In this document: piece after piece, positions 37,743-46,781 of the stretch
Position numbering within the stretch: the first letter of the stretch is position 1
Layout: each line of letters begins with the position of its first letter
Assembly: GCF_900112025.1 (NCBI RefSeq)
Contig: NZ_FOKL01000002.1
Span: 396,339-460,338 of the forward strand
From: Janthinobacterium sp. 344
GTDB lineage: Bacteria > Pseudomonadota > Gammaproteobacteria > Burkholderiales > Burkholderiaceae_D
DNA length: 64,000 bases
Direction: 5' to 3'
Notes under the pieces: model-generated
Databases searched by the model: none
Seen by the model: the letters and a program-made list of their open reading frames with translations, nothing else
Told to the model about the DNA's origin: nothing
Translations under genes and position numbers: made by a program

Positions 37743-39200
37743 TCAGGCAGCGGGCACGGCGCGACGCCCCATGCCCAGGAAAAGCAGCGCCAGCGCCACG
37801 CAGAGCCAGCCGAACAGCGGTCCCAGCCAACCGGCCCAGGTCGCCACAGGCAGCGCCGCCGGCAACGGCGCCAGCAAAGTGCTGCCCGGCATGGCGCTGC
37901 TGGCCTGCTCCGCCAGCACCCGCCCATGCGCGTCGCTGACCGTCAGCCGGCCTTCACGCGCGGCGCGCAGCACCGCATAACCGTTTTCCACGCCGCGCAC
38001 CACGGTCATGCGCGCGCCCATCCAGCCATCGAGCTGGAAATCCCAGGCCGGCACCAGCATCACGCGCGCCCCGGCCGCGCCATACGCCTGCCCCAGCGGC
38101 GCAAAATGCATGTCCTTGCAGATGGCCAGGCCCATGGCCAGCCCCGCCACCGGCTGCACGGCATACGCGCTACCGGCAAGAAAATCGCGCTCGGGCGGCG
38201 CCAAATGATGTTTTTGATAGCTGGTGGGCGCGGCGCCATCGGGCGCGAACAGCCAGGCCAGGTTGCGCCGCCCGGCCGCCTCCTCCACGCCGATGCCGAG
38301 AATGATCCACACCCCCGCGTGCCGCGCCAGCGCCTGGAAGCGCTGCCGCACGGCATCGGCCTGCGCTGGAGCGAGCACGGCGATCTTTTCCGGCAGCAGC
38401 ACCAGCCGGGCGCCCTGCCCGGCCAGCTGCGCCACGTGGCGCGCGTACTGGTCCCAGACGGCTTGCGCACGCGCCGGCGGCGTGGCCGGGCCGATGAAAT
38501 CGTCGATGACCGCCAGTCCCGCCAGCGGCCCCGCCGGCGCCGGCGCCGCGTGCGTGCGCCAGCCGCCGCCCGCGAACGCGGCCACGAGCACCACGCCAGT
38601 GGCGCCCGCCGCCGGCGCATATGCGCGGCCACCGGCCAGCAGCAGGGCCAGCGCGGACGGCGCCAGGCACAGCAAGAACAGCAGGCCCGGCACGCCGGCC
38701 AGCGCGGCCACCTGCAGCACAGCAAGATTATCGGCTTGCGAATACGCCAGGCTGCCCCAGTTCCCATCGGGAAGCAAGGCCGCCATCACGGTATCGATGG
38801 CCACCCACAGCACGGGATAGGCCAGCACCGTCCAGCCTGCCCGGTAGCGCAGCACGAGGCGCCGCGTGGCCAGCACCACCAGCAGCCACAGCAATGCCTT
38901 GACGGCGATCACGGCCAGCACGGCCGGCATGGGCATCAGCAGGCGAAAATAGCTGAAGTTCGACGACAGGCCCAGTACCGAGGCCAGCAAGGTCATCCAG
39001 GCCGCATCGCGGCGCGACGAGCGCAAGGCCAGCCACAGCACGGGCAGCGGCGCCAGCCAGGCCAGCCAGCCGACGGGCTGCGGTCCCAGCACCCAGTACA
39101 GGGGCAGGCCCGCCGCCAGCGCGGCGGCCAGTTGCGCCAGGCGCGCACGCAGCACGCCACTGCCGGCAAACAAGGGGGGCGCGGACAGGATATTGAGCAT
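37743..39200 (-). CDS. Lnt-like carbon-nitrogen hydrolase membrane protein
   Basis: 485 residues from the ATG at 39200. Six to eight N-terminal membrane helices (about 5-200) are followed by a nitrilase-type domain (about 220-450) with the catalytic triad visible as LVLLPEK (Glu), SYQKHHLAPPERD (Lys) and GLAICKDMHF (Cys), then a final membrane helix. This is the architecture of apolipoprotein N-acyltransferase, but the sequence is divergent, and its partner is an AraC regulator, so it may be a paralogue with another substrate rather than the essential Lnt. It starts 2 bases after the AraC stop. Confidence 0.75.
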   Translation of the reverse strand: MLNILSAPPLFAGSGVLRARLAQLAAALAAGLPLYWVLGPQPVGWLAWLAPLPVLWLALRSSRRDAAWMTLLASVLGLSSNFSYFRLLMPMPAVLAVIAVKALLWLLVVLATRRLVLRYRAGWTVLAYPVLWVAIDTVMAALLPDGNWGSLAYSQADNLAVLQVAALAGVPGLLFLLCLAPSALALLLAGGRAYAPAAGATGVVLVAAFAGGGWRTHAAPAPAGPLAGLAVIDDFIGPATPPARAQAVWDQYARHVAQLAGQGARLVLLPEKIAVLAPAQADAVRQRFQALARHAGVWIILGIGVEEAAGRRNLAWLFAPDGAAPTSYQKHHLAPPERDFLAGSAYAVQPVAGLAMGLAICKDMHFAPLGQAYGAAGARVMLVPAWDFQLDGWMGARMTVVRGVENGYAVLRAAREGRLTVSDAHGRVLAEQASSAMPGSTLLAPLPAALPVATWAGWLGPLFGWLCVALALLFLGMGRRAVPAA

Positions 39201-39202
39201 GT

Positions 39203-40021
39203 TCAAGCTTTCAAGGGCAGCCAGATTTCCACGCCGCCCACGCCGCTGGCCGGGTCGAAATGCTGGTCGTAGCGTTCGAAATCGGGGGCGTCGGCCGCTT
39301 GCAGGCCAGACCGGGGCAGCCAGCTGTTCCAGATCGCGTGCCAGGTGGCGCGTATCGTGGAGATATGCCCGCGGTGGCGGAAGACGGCGTAGCGCCGGGC
39401 CGCGATGCGCAGCCGCGTCCAGTCGTCGGGCACGCGGGAAAAATCGGCCACGTCCAGCGCGCACAGGTAATCGAAGTTGCCCACGTCGTCATTGTTGCAG
39501 CACACGCCATACACGACCTGCCGTGGCGCAGCATGGGGCAGGAAACGCTGCCACAGGGCGGGAATGCCGGCCACAGTTTCCGCGCGATAAGGTGCGGCCA
39601 GGCCCGCCAGCAGCAGGGCGGGCCCCTGCTCGAAACGCGGCGCCTCTAGCGGCAGACCGGGCGCGGCATCGAACCTGATGGCGTCCACCAGGGCCAGGTT
39701 GGCGACGTGGCGCTGGGCCCGCACCATTTCCGGCGTCACCTTGAATTGCTCGCGGAAGGCGCGCGTAAACGCTTCGTGGGAAGCGTAGCCTGCTGCGAGC
39801 GCGACGGCGAGGATATCCTGCGCGCCCTGCGCCAGCGCGCGCGCCGCCTCGCTCAGCCGGCGCGCCCGCACATAGCGCATGACGGAGTAGCCCGTCGCCA
39901 GGCCGAAGGCGCGCGTCAGGTGGCAAGGCGAAGCGCCGCCCACGCGGGCAATGTCGTCGAGCGACAGATTGTCCGCGGAATGCGATTCGATATACCAGAG
40001 TGCCTTGGCCAGATAGTGCAT
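39203..40021 (-). CDS. AraC-family regulator with GyrI-like ligand domain
   Basis: 272 residues from the ATG at 40021, supported by GGGAAG 8 bases upstream (ATG 40057 is the alternative). N-terminal double helix-turn-helix (about 5-100: LSLDDIARVGGASPCHLTRAF, shortened LSLDDIARVGGASPCHLTR, and ILAVALAAGYASHEAFTRAF) followed by a GyrI-like small-molecule domain (about 115-272, ending VGGVEIWLPLKA). Regulators of this Rob/SoxS-related type usually sense hydrophobic compounds. Co-transcribed with the Lnt-like gene, which it probably regulates. Confidence 0.88.
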   Translation of the reverse strand: MHYLAKALWYIESHSADNLSLDDIARVGGASPCHLTRAFGLATGYSVMRYVRARRLSEAARALAQGAQDILAVALAAGYASHEAFTRAFREQFKVTPEMVRAQRHVANLALVDAIRFDAAPGLPLEAPRFEQGPALLLAGLAAPYRAETVAGIPALWQRFLPHAAPRQVVYGVCCNNDDVGNFDYLCALDVADFSRVPDDWTRLRIAARRYAVFRHRGHISTIRATWHAIWNSWLPRSGLQAADAPDFERYDQHFDPASGVGGVEIWLPLKA

Positions 40022-40116
40022 ATGCGCTTCCCATGGAACGAGCAGCGACTGTAGCATTTCCGGATGCGGAGGATTTGACTGGAATTGCGCAATACCGGCA
40101 GGTGGCGCAGGGATCC

Positions 40117-40566
40117 CTACTTGCGCGTGCGCTTTTCCAGCACCAGCTGGCCGCTGCTGATGCGCGCCAGTTCGGCCATCTCCTGGGCCAGGAAGGCCAG
40201 CAGGTCGTCGATGCTGACGATGCCGGAAAGACCGCCCAGGCTATTGACCACGGGCAGCCGGCGGATGCCGTTGACGCGCATGCGTTCGATGATTTCGTAG
40301 ACGTCTTCATCTTCGCTGGCCGTGAGCAGCTGGGCGCTCATGATGTCGCCCACCAGCAGGCTGTCCGGGTCGAGGCCCAGGGCGATGACGGAGATGACGA
40401 TGTCGCGGTCGGTGAGGATGCCGATGGGCACGCGTTCGCCGTTGGGCTGTTCGGCCACAATCAGGTCGCCCACGTGGTGCTGGCGCATCAGCAGCGCCGC
40501 TTGCTGCACGCTGGTGTCACGCTGACAATGAATGGTGTGCAAGGTGCAGATATCGCCGATACGCAT
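40117..40566 (-). CDS. CBS-domain protein
   Basis: 149 residues from the ATG at 40566 (GGGAG upstream). It is a pair of CBS motifs: HCQRDTSVQQAALLMRQHHV...GILTDRDIVISVIA, shown as SVQQAALLMRQHHVGDLIV and GILTDRDIV, then IMSAQLLTASEDEDVYEI...GIVSIDDLL. CBS pairs bind adenine nucleotides and act as energy or redox sensors; as a stand-alone protein its partner is unknown. Confidence 0.9.
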   Translation of the reverse strand: MRIGDICTLHTIHCQRDTSVQQAALLMRQHHVGDLIVAEQPNGERVPIGILTDRDIVISVIALGLDPDSLLVGDIMSAQLLTASEDEDVYEIIERMRVNGIRRLPVVNSLGGLSGIVSIDDLLAFLAQEMAELARISSGQLVLEKRTRK

Positions 40567-40647
40567 GTCGCCACTCCCGCTGCTTCGGAGTATCAACGCT
40601 ACGCCAGCCCGCCAGCGCAGGCTTGAGGCAGATCAATGAAAGCAGTC

Positions 40648-40983
40648 TTACTTTTCTTCGGGGGGCGGCAGGAAGCAGGCTTCGACGATCTGCAGGTCGT
40701 TATCCTTGGCGAACTCGCGCACGAAGTGAAACGCCATCGGTTCGATCTCGCGCAGCTTGGTGTTGACGACCACGGATTTGACGCCATTGACGACGGTCGG
40801 ACGCACGTAGGGCGAATACTGGAGGTGCGCATTGCGCCCGCCACCTTCGGGATTGAAACAGGACATCACTCCACAAAGGCGCTCGGCCCAATCGCTGGGT
40901 CGGAATTGCTTGCCATTGCTGGTGAGACCAAGGATGAAGAACTCGTCTGAGAGTTCCCCTGTTTTTTGAGATAACTCGGCCAT
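40648..40983 (-). CDS. DUF3579 family protein
   Basis: 111 residues. The pattern FFILGLTSNGKQFRPSDWAERL (cut: FILGLTSNGKQFRPSDWAE) with GVMSCFNPEG and LREIEPMAFHFVREFAKDN is that of the DUF3579 family, conserved small proteins common in betaproteobacteria with no known function. It has no signal peptide. It has its own 240-base upstream gap and runs in the same direction as the CBS gene. Confidence 0.8.
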   Translation of the reverse strand: MAELSQKTGELSDEFFILGLTSNGKQFRPSDWAERLCGVMSCFNPEGGGRNAHLQYSPYVRPTVVNGVKSVVVNTKLREIEPMAFHFVREFAKDNDLQIVEACFLPPPEEK

Positions 40984-41221
40984 GTGGCTTGTCGGGACTG
41001 GATTGCGTGAATGGCCCCGGCGGGTAAGCCGGGCTGGTCGTTCAGTTGTGTAACTGCACTGCGTGTACTGCGGTAAGCCAGTATTATATCTTATAGAAGA
41101 CTTGGGTTCTACCTCGATCTGCCCTGCCGCTGCAAACAGGGGCCGGCACGCCTTGCGCGCCAGCCCCTATTTTAACCTTGTTCCACGCGCAAGGCGCATG
41201 GATGGCGCGTGTGCGCCCGCG

Positions 41222-42181
41222 TCAGCCGAGGAAAACGGCGCCCGACATCAGCAGCAGCAACAGCATCCACAGCAGCAAGGCGCGCCACACCAGGCCGACC
41301 GTGCTCTGCAGTGCGCGCGCGCCCGGCTCTTCGCCGGGCAGGATATCGCTTTCGCTGTCGCTGTCGTCGACGGCCAGGTCGGGCGTGGTCAGCACGCGCG
41401 CCGCCGTTTCCGCTGGCGTGCCCAGGCGCACGCCCATGGCGCCGCCGCCGGCCGTCAGGATGATGCCGATGGCCTCGTCCTGCCAGCGCTGGGCGAAATT
41501 GCGCCAGGCATAGATGGCATCCTCGAAATTCCCCACCACGGCAAAGGCCACGGCCGTCAGGCGCACGGGGATCCAGTCGATCCAGTAAAAGGCGCGCGCG
41601 GCGAACTGGCCGAACGCCTCATTGCGCATGTGCTCGGGCTCGTTCCAGGCGCGCGCCAGGTATTCGGCCACGCGGTACATCACGGCGCAGGCGGGACCGA
41701 GCGGCATCAGGAACCAGAAGAAGACGCCAAAGACATTGCGGTGCGTGGTGATCAGGGCTTTTTCGACGGCGATGCGGGCGATCTCGCTCGCCTCCATGCC
41801 TACCGTGTCGAGCTTGGTCCACTCGGCCAGCAGGGTACGGGCGGACGCCTCGTCGCCGGCGCTCAGGGCCAGCTGGATCGAGGTGAAATAATGGCTGTAA
41901 TGGCGAAAACCCAGCGTCAGGTAGACGATGAGGACATTCCAGACAAAGGCCAGCGGGGTCAGCTGGTAATAGCGCAAGAGCCAGTACACGCCGGCCGTCG
42001 GCACCATCAGCACGCCGATCATCAGGAACCAGCCCATGCGGCCGTGGGTGGCATGGCCGGCATTGAACCAGGTCTCCATGCGCATCGCCAGGCTCTTGAT
42101 TTCGGCGTAGATCGGATTGTCCGCGCGCAAAGGTTTGAGCTGCTCGATCAGCAATGCGCAAAGTATGGAGAGAAATGTCAT
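41222..42181 (-). CDS. CobD/CbiB-like membrane protein
   Basis: 319 residues from the ATG at 42181 (AAGGACG upstream; TTG 42184 is the alternative). Four to five membrane helices. FLSILCALLIEQLKPL at the start and TLLAEWTKLDTVGMEASEIAR, VYRVAEYLARAW and AFYWIDWIPVRLTAVAFAVVGN (shown in shorter parts) match the CobD/CbiB and AmpE superfamily. CbiB makes adenosylcobinamide, but no cobalamin genes are near and this branch, often beside Nudix genes in betaproteobacteria, may have another role. Confidence 0.75.
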   Translation of the reverse strand: MTFLSILCALLIEQLKPLRADNPIYAEIKSLAMRMETWFNAGHATHGRMGWFLMIGVLMVPTAGVYWLLRYYQLTPLAFVWNVLIVYLTLGFRHYSHYFTSIQLALSAGDEASARTLLAEWTKLDTVGMEASEIARIAVEKALITTHRNVFGVFFWFLMPLGPACAVMYRVAEYLARAWNEPEHMRNEAFGQFAARAFYWIDWIPVRLTAVAFAVVGNFEDAIYAWRNFAQRWQDEAIGIILTAGGGAMGVRLGTPAETAARVLTTPDLAVDDSDSESDILPGEEPGARALQSTVGLVWRALLLWMLLLLLMSGAVFLG

Positions 42182-42278
42182 CAAACGTCCTTTTTGTCTT
42201 TTTCAGCAATACCGCAATGCCCGCTACGATAGCGCAGTGCAGTGCTGGAATCAAACTTATTACGTGCGGGGCGCCATT

Positions 42279-42938
42279 TTACGCGCGCAAGAGGTGGAAC
42301 AGATTGCGCAGCATGCCGGCGGTGGCGCCCCAAATATAAAAGCGCTCGTACGGCATGGCGTAAAACGAGCGCCGTCCGCCCGGCAACTCCACCGACAGGC
42401 GCTGGTGGTTGAGGCCATCCATCAGGAAGGCCAGCGGCACTTCGAAGATTTCCGCCACTTCCGACGGGTCGGCGCGCAGTTCGAACGGCGGCGTGACCAG
42501 GCCCACCACGGGCGTGACCTGGTAGCCGGTGCCCGTCAGGTAATCGGGCAGGCAGCCGAGCACTTCGACATGCGCGCGCGACAAGCCCACCTCTTCCTCC
42601 GTTTCGCGCAGGGCTGTGGCGATGGCCGAGTCATCGAACGGCTCGCTGCGCCCGCCGGGAAAGCTGACCTGCCCCGCGTGGCTGCTCAGGTGATCCGTGC
42701 GCATGGTCAGCAGGATGGTCAGGCCCTGCGGGCGCTGCACCAGGGGAATGAGCACGGCGGCGCGCACGGGCACGGCGCGGGCGGAGAGGAAATCCTGGGT
42801 CATCTCGGGCTGCCAGTCGGGCGGCGCGGCCAGGCGCTGGCGCAGCCAGTCCGGCGTCAGGCGCGCGGCGTCCAGCGCCGCCTCGCCGGCGATCGAATCG
42901 ATGGCGAGTTGTTTTGGATCAAATGCGATGGTGGCCAT
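42279..42938 (-). CDS. Nudix hydrolase, CoA pyrophosphatase-like
   Basis: 219 residues from the ATG at 42938; ATG 42953 is possible, and neither has a strong ribosome site. Nudix box G-x5-E-x7-RE-x2-EE-x-G is complete: GGRSEPFDDSAIATALRETEEEVGL, shown as SFPGGRSEPFDDS and ALRETEEEVGL. HLSSHAGQVSFPGG just before it is the UPF0035 motif of NudL-type CoA pyrophosphatases. It probably hydrolyses CoA derivatives or NDP-sugars in the cytoplasm. Confidence 0.88.
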   Translation of the reverse strand: MATIAFDPKQLAIDSIAGEAALDAARLTPDWLRQRLAAPPDWQPEMTQDFLSARAVPVRAAVLIPLVQRPQGLTILLTMRTDHLSSHAGQVSFPGGRSEPFDDSAIATALRETEEEVGLSRAHVEVLGCLPDYLTGTGYQVTPVVGLVTPPFELRADPSEVAEIFEVPLAFLMDGLNHQRLSVELPGGRRSFYAMPYERFYIWGATAGMLRNLFHLLRA

Positions 42939-42970
42939 GGCAGCTTGTCCCATTAGCAATTCTAAATAAA

Positions 42971-43000
42971 AAAAGGGGCACCATAAGCGGTACCCCTTTT
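42971..43000. terminator. bidirectional terminator between rplS and the Nudix gene
   Basis: AAAAGGGG-CA-CC, loop ATAAGC, GG-TA-CCCCTTTT. On the minus strand it is followed by seven T and closes the rpsP-rimM-trmD-rplS operon. The two-base CA/TA step pairs with wobble. Confidence 0.8.
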
Positions 43001-43019
43001 CCCAACGCAGACGCTGATA

Positions 43020-43403
43020 TTACGCGCTTGCTTTCGCCACAACGCGGCGGTTTGGCAATTTTTCTTTGATACGCGCCGATTTACCCGAACGCTCACGCAG
43101 ATAGTACAGCTTGGCGCGGCGAACATCACCACGGCGTTTCACTTCGATCGAAGCGATCAGCGGCGAGTACAGCTGGAACGTACGCTCGACGCCTTCGCCG
43201 GACGAGATCTTGCGAACGATGAAGTTCGAGTTCAGGCCACGGTTACGACGGGAGATAACGACGCCTTCGTAAGCCTGGGCGCGCTTGCGCGTGCCTTCGA
43301 CGACGTTGACGCTGACGATAACGGTATCGCCTGGTGCGAAGTCAGGAATCGATTTACCCAGACGGGCGATCTCTTCTTGCTCTAATTGTTGAATCAAGTC
43401 CAT
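43020..43403 (-). CDS. rplS: 50S ribosomal protein L19
   Basis: 127 residues from the ATG at 43403, starting [17 protein letters not shown] with [18 protein letters not shown] and [21 protein letters not shown] lies 8 bases upstream. L19 sits at the 30S/50S interface. Last gene of the classic rpsP-rimM-trmD-rplS operon, with a terminator directly downstream. Confidence 0.98.
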   Translation of the reverse strand: MDLIQQLEQEEIARLGKSIPDFAPGDTVIVSVNVVEGTRKRAQAYEGVVISRRNRGLNSNFIVRKISSGEGVERTFQLYSPLIASIEVKRRGDVRRAKLYYLRERSGKSARIKEKLPNRRVVAKASA

Positions 43404-43537
43404 TTTTAACACTCCGAAAACCATCATGCCGGCGCACTGTGGATAGCGTGCTATCCGCCCGGTAGAGGATGGGTATTACCAATTTGGGCAACATGCCCGG
43501 CACTGCAAGGCCACCCTGCTGGCCGTCCGGAGACGGT

Positions 43538-44284
43538 TTACAGGCTGGCCAGAAATTTTTCGTCGGTCTTGCTGAGCAAGCCGGCGGCGCGCGCGCTGAT
43601 CAACAGATCAGGACGCTTTTTCGCGGTCGCTTCCAGCATGCGCTGGCGGCGCCACTTGACGATCTCGGCATGATTACCACCCATCAAGACGGGCGGTACG
43701 GCCATGCCTTCGTATGTTTCCGGCCGCGTATAGTGCGGCGAATCGAGCAAGCCATTGACGAAGCTGTCCTCGATGGCCGATGCCTCGGTGTTCAAGACAC
43801 CCGGCAACAAGCGGATCACCGCATCCATCAGCGCCATGGCGGGCAATTCACCGCCTGACAGGACAAAATCGCCCATGCTGATTTCTTCATCGACACAGCG
43901 GTCCAGCAAACGCTGGTCCACCGCCTCATAGCGGCCACACAGGATCACCAGGCCAGGCTCGGCTTTCAACTGCGTGACGCGCGCGTGCGTCAGCGGACGG
44001 CCCTGCGGCGACATGAACACCACGCGCGGCGCGGCCAGACCGAGGTCAAGCTGGCGCTGCTTCGCGGCCGTGATCGTCGCCTCGAGCGGACGGGCCATCA
44101 TCACCATGCCGGGGCCGCCGCCATACGGGCGGTCGTCCACGGTACGGTGATTGTCCGTCGTGAAATCACGGGGATTCCACAGGGACAAGCCACATTTGTT
44201 TTGCTCGAAGGCACGTCGGGTCACACCCGACTGCGTCAGCGCGGCAAACATTTCCGGGAACAGGGTCACGACATCAAATTGCAT
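43538..44284 (-). CDS. trmD: tRNA (guanine-N1)-methyltransferase
   Basis: 248 residues; methylates G37 (m1G) of tRNAs with SAM and prevents frameshifting. Starts [18 protein letters not shown]. The trefoil-knot SPOUT motifs are [29 protein letters not shown] and [20 protein letters not shown], shortened to [20 protein letters not shown] precedes the ATG. It lies about 50 bases after rimM and 130 before rplS. Confidence 0.98.
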   Translation of the reverse strand: MQFDVVTLFPEMFAALTQSGVTRRAFEQNKCGLSLWNPRDFTTDNHRTVDDRPYGGGPGMVMMARPLEATITAAKQRQLDLGLAAPRVVFMSPQGRPLTHARVTQLKAEPGLVILCGRYEAVDQRLLDRCVDEEISMGDFVLSGGELPAMALMDAVIRLLPGVLNTEASAIEDSFVNGLLDSPHYTRPETYEGMAVPPVLMGGNHAEIVKWRRQRMLEATAKKRPDLLISARAAGLLSKTDEKFLASL

Positions 44285-44333
44285 CGTTCACCCTCCTGCA
44301 AAGTTTGCCCGGCGCAAGGTAAGCGCAGGCGGT

Positions 44334-44891
44334 TTAATAATCGAGGCCCCAGTCGACCGTGATCTTCTTGGCGGCCTTGTCAACGTTAATGACAAACTGG
44401 CCGACAAACGGGATCAGGCGCTCAGGCGCCTTTTCAGCGGTCTCATCGGCAGTGGCGACGGGAGTAACGCGCAAGATCGATTGCGGACCGTTGCTCATCA
44501 TGTCGTGCACTGTGCCGAGGCACTCGCCTTGCAAATTCTCAACTGTCAGTCCGATCAGATCGGACCAATAAAATTCATCGGCCGACAGCGTCGGGAAATG
44601 GCTACGCGGAATTTGCACAGACACGCCTTTCAGCGCTTCTGCGGCATCCCGCCCGACCACACCCACCAGCTGGGCCACGACGTCGCCGCCGTGTAACTTC
44701 GCTTGCCTGACTTGAACGTCGTGCAAGGTCGGTTTATCAAACCACCAGGTTTTGACGCTTAATAATGCATCCGCGTCGTCGGAGAAAGGAGTGATCCTGA
44801 CCCCGCCAGCAATGCCATAAGCACCGGAGACATAGCCTACCTGTACCAGGTCATCGGGGATTTTCACCCCGGATGCAGTCTTGACCGTCAA
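44334..44891 (-). CDS. rimM: 16S rRNA processing protein RimM
   Basis: 185 residues: N-terminal RimM barrel (DLVQVGYVSGAYGIAGGVRI, then WWFDKP) and C-terminal PRC-barrel (about 110-185, DEFYWSDLIGLTVENLQGE). RimM assists 30S head assembly with S19. The only in-frame start upstream of the conserved region is TTG at 44891, because a TAG lies four codons before it; GTG at codon 9 is the alternative. Neither has an evident ribosome site, so translation may depend on rpsP just upstream (13 bases away). Confidence 0.93.
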   Translation of the reverse strand: MTVKTASGVKIPDDLVQVGYVSGAYGIAGGVRITPFSDDADALLSVKTWWFDKPTLHDVQVRQAKLHGGDVVAQLVGVVGRDAAEALKGVSVQIPRSHFPTLSADEFYWSDLIGLTVENLQGECLGTVHDMMSNGPQSILRVTPVATADETAEKAPERLIPFVGQFVINVDKAAKKITVDWGLDY

Positions 44892-44904
44892 ACCAGTGAT
44901 CTAA

Positions 44905-45156
44905 TTAAGCTGCTGCTTTGTTGTTGCTGGCTACCAGGCGAGCAACGGTTGGCGACAATTGTGCGCCAACGCCTTGCCAGTAGGCCAGACGGTCTGCGGT
45001 GATACGCAGTGGAACTTCGCCACCTTGCGCCATCGGGTTGTAAAAACCGATACGCTCAATGAAGCGACCATCGCGGCGATTGCGCGAATCAGTAGCGACG
45101 ATGTTGAAGAACGGGCGCTTCTTGGCGCCTCCACGAGCTAAACGAATAACGACCAT
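44905..45156 (-). CDS. rpsP: 30S ribosomal protein S16
   Basis: 83 residues, starting [20 protein letters not shown] and with [28 protein letters not shown] precedes the ATG. First gene of the rpsP-rimM-trmD-rplS operon; the 287-base gap upstream should hold its promoter. Confidence 0.98.
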   Translation of the reverse strand: MVVIRLARGGAKKRPFFNIVATDSRNRRDGRFIERIGFYNPMAQGGEVPLRITADRLAYWQGVGAQLSPTVARLVASNNKAAA

Positions 45157-45293
45157 AATATTTCCAAAAAGTGTGCTGAGGCGGAAAAAGCCGCAAATTA
45201 TAGCGCGCTTTACCGCCAGGCAGCAAGCGTTATGATGACGGGCGTGTAATTTGGGCTAATCAAACATTATGACCAGACATCGCCGAAGACGCA

Positions 45294-45311
45294 ATAGGCG
45301 CGTGCGCCTAT
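45294..45311. repeat. 18-base perfect palindrome in the rpsP/TM2 gap
   Basis: ATAGGCGC-GT-GCGCCTAT. It lies between the divergent rpsP and TM2 genes. It could be an operator or an RNA hairpin in either leader; no T-run follows, so it is not a typical terminator. Confidence 0.6.
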
Positions 45312-45443
45312 CGTGGCGGCAATGGCGTGAATTGGCCATCAAATGAGGCGACATCATCGCACAATGCCGCATGAAAGTGCTATCGCTGCGTCCGACAATG
45401 CGCAATACTGAGCATCTTTACCGATGAGCAACTCTGGAGTCCC

Positions 45444-45878
45444 ATGACCACCACGACCATTTTGCAACAGTCGCACAAGAACAAGGCCTTCACCAGCCTG
45501 CTGGCCTTTTTACTGGGCACCGTGGGCGCCCACCGCTTCTACCTGCACGGCGCCAGGGACCGCTGGGGCTGGCTGCACCTGGCCGCCCTGCCCGCCGCCA
45601 TGCTGCTGCACCAGCTGTTTCCCGAGGCCGACTGGTTTTACCAGATCCTGCCGCTGACCGTGTCGGCGCTGGCCGGCTTCCTCGAAGCACTGGTGCTGGG
45701 CTTGATGCCAGACGACAAGTGGGACAGCCGCTACAATGCCGCCTCAAGCCAGCAGTCGGACACGGGCTGGCCGCTGGCCGTGGTACTGGTTGCTACCTTG
45801 ATGCTAGGCGCGGGCGTCCTGATCGCCACCATGGCGCGCCTGTTCGACTTGCTGTACACGGGCGGCGCCTATGGTTAG
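45444..45878 (+). CDS. TM2 (NINE)-domain membrane protein
   Basis: 144 residues. HKNKAFTSLLAFLLGTVGAHRFYLHG is the TM2 domain (residues 11-36; shown shortened as FLLGTVGAHRFYLHG). It has three to four membrane helices in all, with a final helix near 108-130. TM2 proteins are small membrane proteins of unknown function. GGAG precedes the ATG. Confidence 0.8.
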   Translation: MTTTTILQQSHKNKAFTSLLAFLLGTVGAHRFYLHGARDRWGWLHLAALPAAMLLHQLFPEADWFYQILPLTVSALAGFLEALVLGLMPDDKWDSRYNAASSQQSDTGWPLAVVLVATLMLGAGVLIATMARLFDLLYTGGAYG

Positions 45879-46013
45879 TTCCATATGGAAATGACATCAA
45901 ACGAGGGGCGCCGCACGCACATGTAAGTGTTGGTAAGCAATCATGATTTTCCTCTATACTGCATTCACAATGCCGACATTACTGGCACATTCAACACCCC
46001 ACAGGAGAAGATC

Positions 46014-46640
46014 ATGATTCGTCGCCCATACCTCATCGCAGTGGCCATTACCGCCCTGTTCAGCACGTCCGCCTTCGCGCAAAACCTGTCGCCCAAGGCG
46101 CAATATGCCTACGACACCAAACAGGCGAATACGCGCTATGCGGACGACAAGAAATTGTGCGCAGAAGAAACCAGCTCGAAAGCCCGCATGCAATGCCTGC
46201 GCGACGCCAAGGGCGAATACGACCAGGCCATCATCAACGCCAAGGCCGCGCAAAAGGCCGGCAACTCCTACGCCAGCCAGCCTTCCAAACAGCCGCAGCA
46301 CCAGATCTGCGCCGAGTGCGGCAAGGTCGTGGCCGTGAACGTGGCGGAAAAAGCCGGTGAAGGCGGCGCCCTGGGCATGATCGGCGGCGGCGTGGCCGGC
46401 GCCCTGCTGGGCCGCCAGGTAGGCAGCGGACGGGGCAAGGACCTGGCTACCCTGGCCGGCGCCGCGGGCGGCGCCTATGCAGGCAAGCAGGTGGAAGGCC
46501 ACATGAAGAACGCCAAGACGTGGACCGTGACCGTGCAATACGAAACGGGCGCCAAGGCCGACTTCGCGTTTGACCAGGATCCTGGCCTGGCCGCTGGCGA
46601 CCTGGTACGCAATTCCGGCAACGGCATCGCCAGAAGGTAA
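46014..46640 (+). CDS. glycine-zipper 2TM outer-membrane/periplasmic protein
   Basis: 208 residues from the ATG at 46014 (AGGAGAAG upstream). A signal peptide (1-22, ending AFA) precedes a charged helical region (about 25-95, YDTKQANTRYADDKKLC), a CAEC-like pair (HQICAECGKVVAVN) and a glycine-zipper 2TM domain (GGALGMIGGGVAGALLGRQV, GAAGGAYAGKQVEGHMK) of the SlyB/Pcp type. The C-terminus reads WTVTVQYETGAKADF. No lipobox cysteine is seen at the signal peptide end. Confidence 0.82.
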   Translation: MIRRPYLIAVAITALFSTSAFAQNLSPKAQYAYDTKQANTRYADDKKLCAEETSSKARMQCLRDAKGEYDQAIINAKAAQKAGNSYASQPSKQPQHQICAECGKVVAVNVAEKAGEGGALGMIGGGVAGALLGRQVGSGRGKDLATLAGAAGGAYAGKQVEGHMKNAKTWTVTVQYETGAKADFAFDQDPGLAAGDLVRNSGNGIARR

Positions 46641-46662
46641 GCTGAACCCAAAAGCAAGGACT

Positions 46663-46689
46663 GGGGTCGGACCCTGAGGGTCCGACCCC
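46663..46689. repeat. dispersed GGGGTC palindrome, copy 2
   Basis: GGGGTCGGACCC-TGA-GGGTCCGACCCC, a perfect 12-base-pair stem. Outer flanks AACCC.AAA and TTTGGGGTT also pair, giving a longer palindrome (about 46646-46708). It sits between the glycine-zipper gene and the terminator at 46715. Confidence 0.9.
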
Positions 46690-46708
46690 GGCACTTACGT
46701 TTGGGGTT

Positions 46709-46747
46709 AAAAAAAGCGCTGGAGATCACTCTCCAGCGCTTTTTTTT
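46709..46747. terminator. bidirectional rho-independent terminator
   Basis: A-run, AGCGCTGGAGA (46715-46725), loop TCAC, TCTCCAGCGCT (46730-46740), then eight T. Serves the convergent glycine-zipper and acyl-CoA dehydrogenase genes. Confidence 0.95.
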
Positions 46748-46781
46748 GCATTCAGCCGGCTCCCGCCGGCCCCGCGTCAAC

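Noticed and set aside
45269..45346. 25-residue Arg-rich ORF (MTRHRRRRN...) in the rpsP/TM2 gap
   Set aside because: No ribosome site and it spans the 18-base palindrome, so the Arg codons are probably by-products of the structure.
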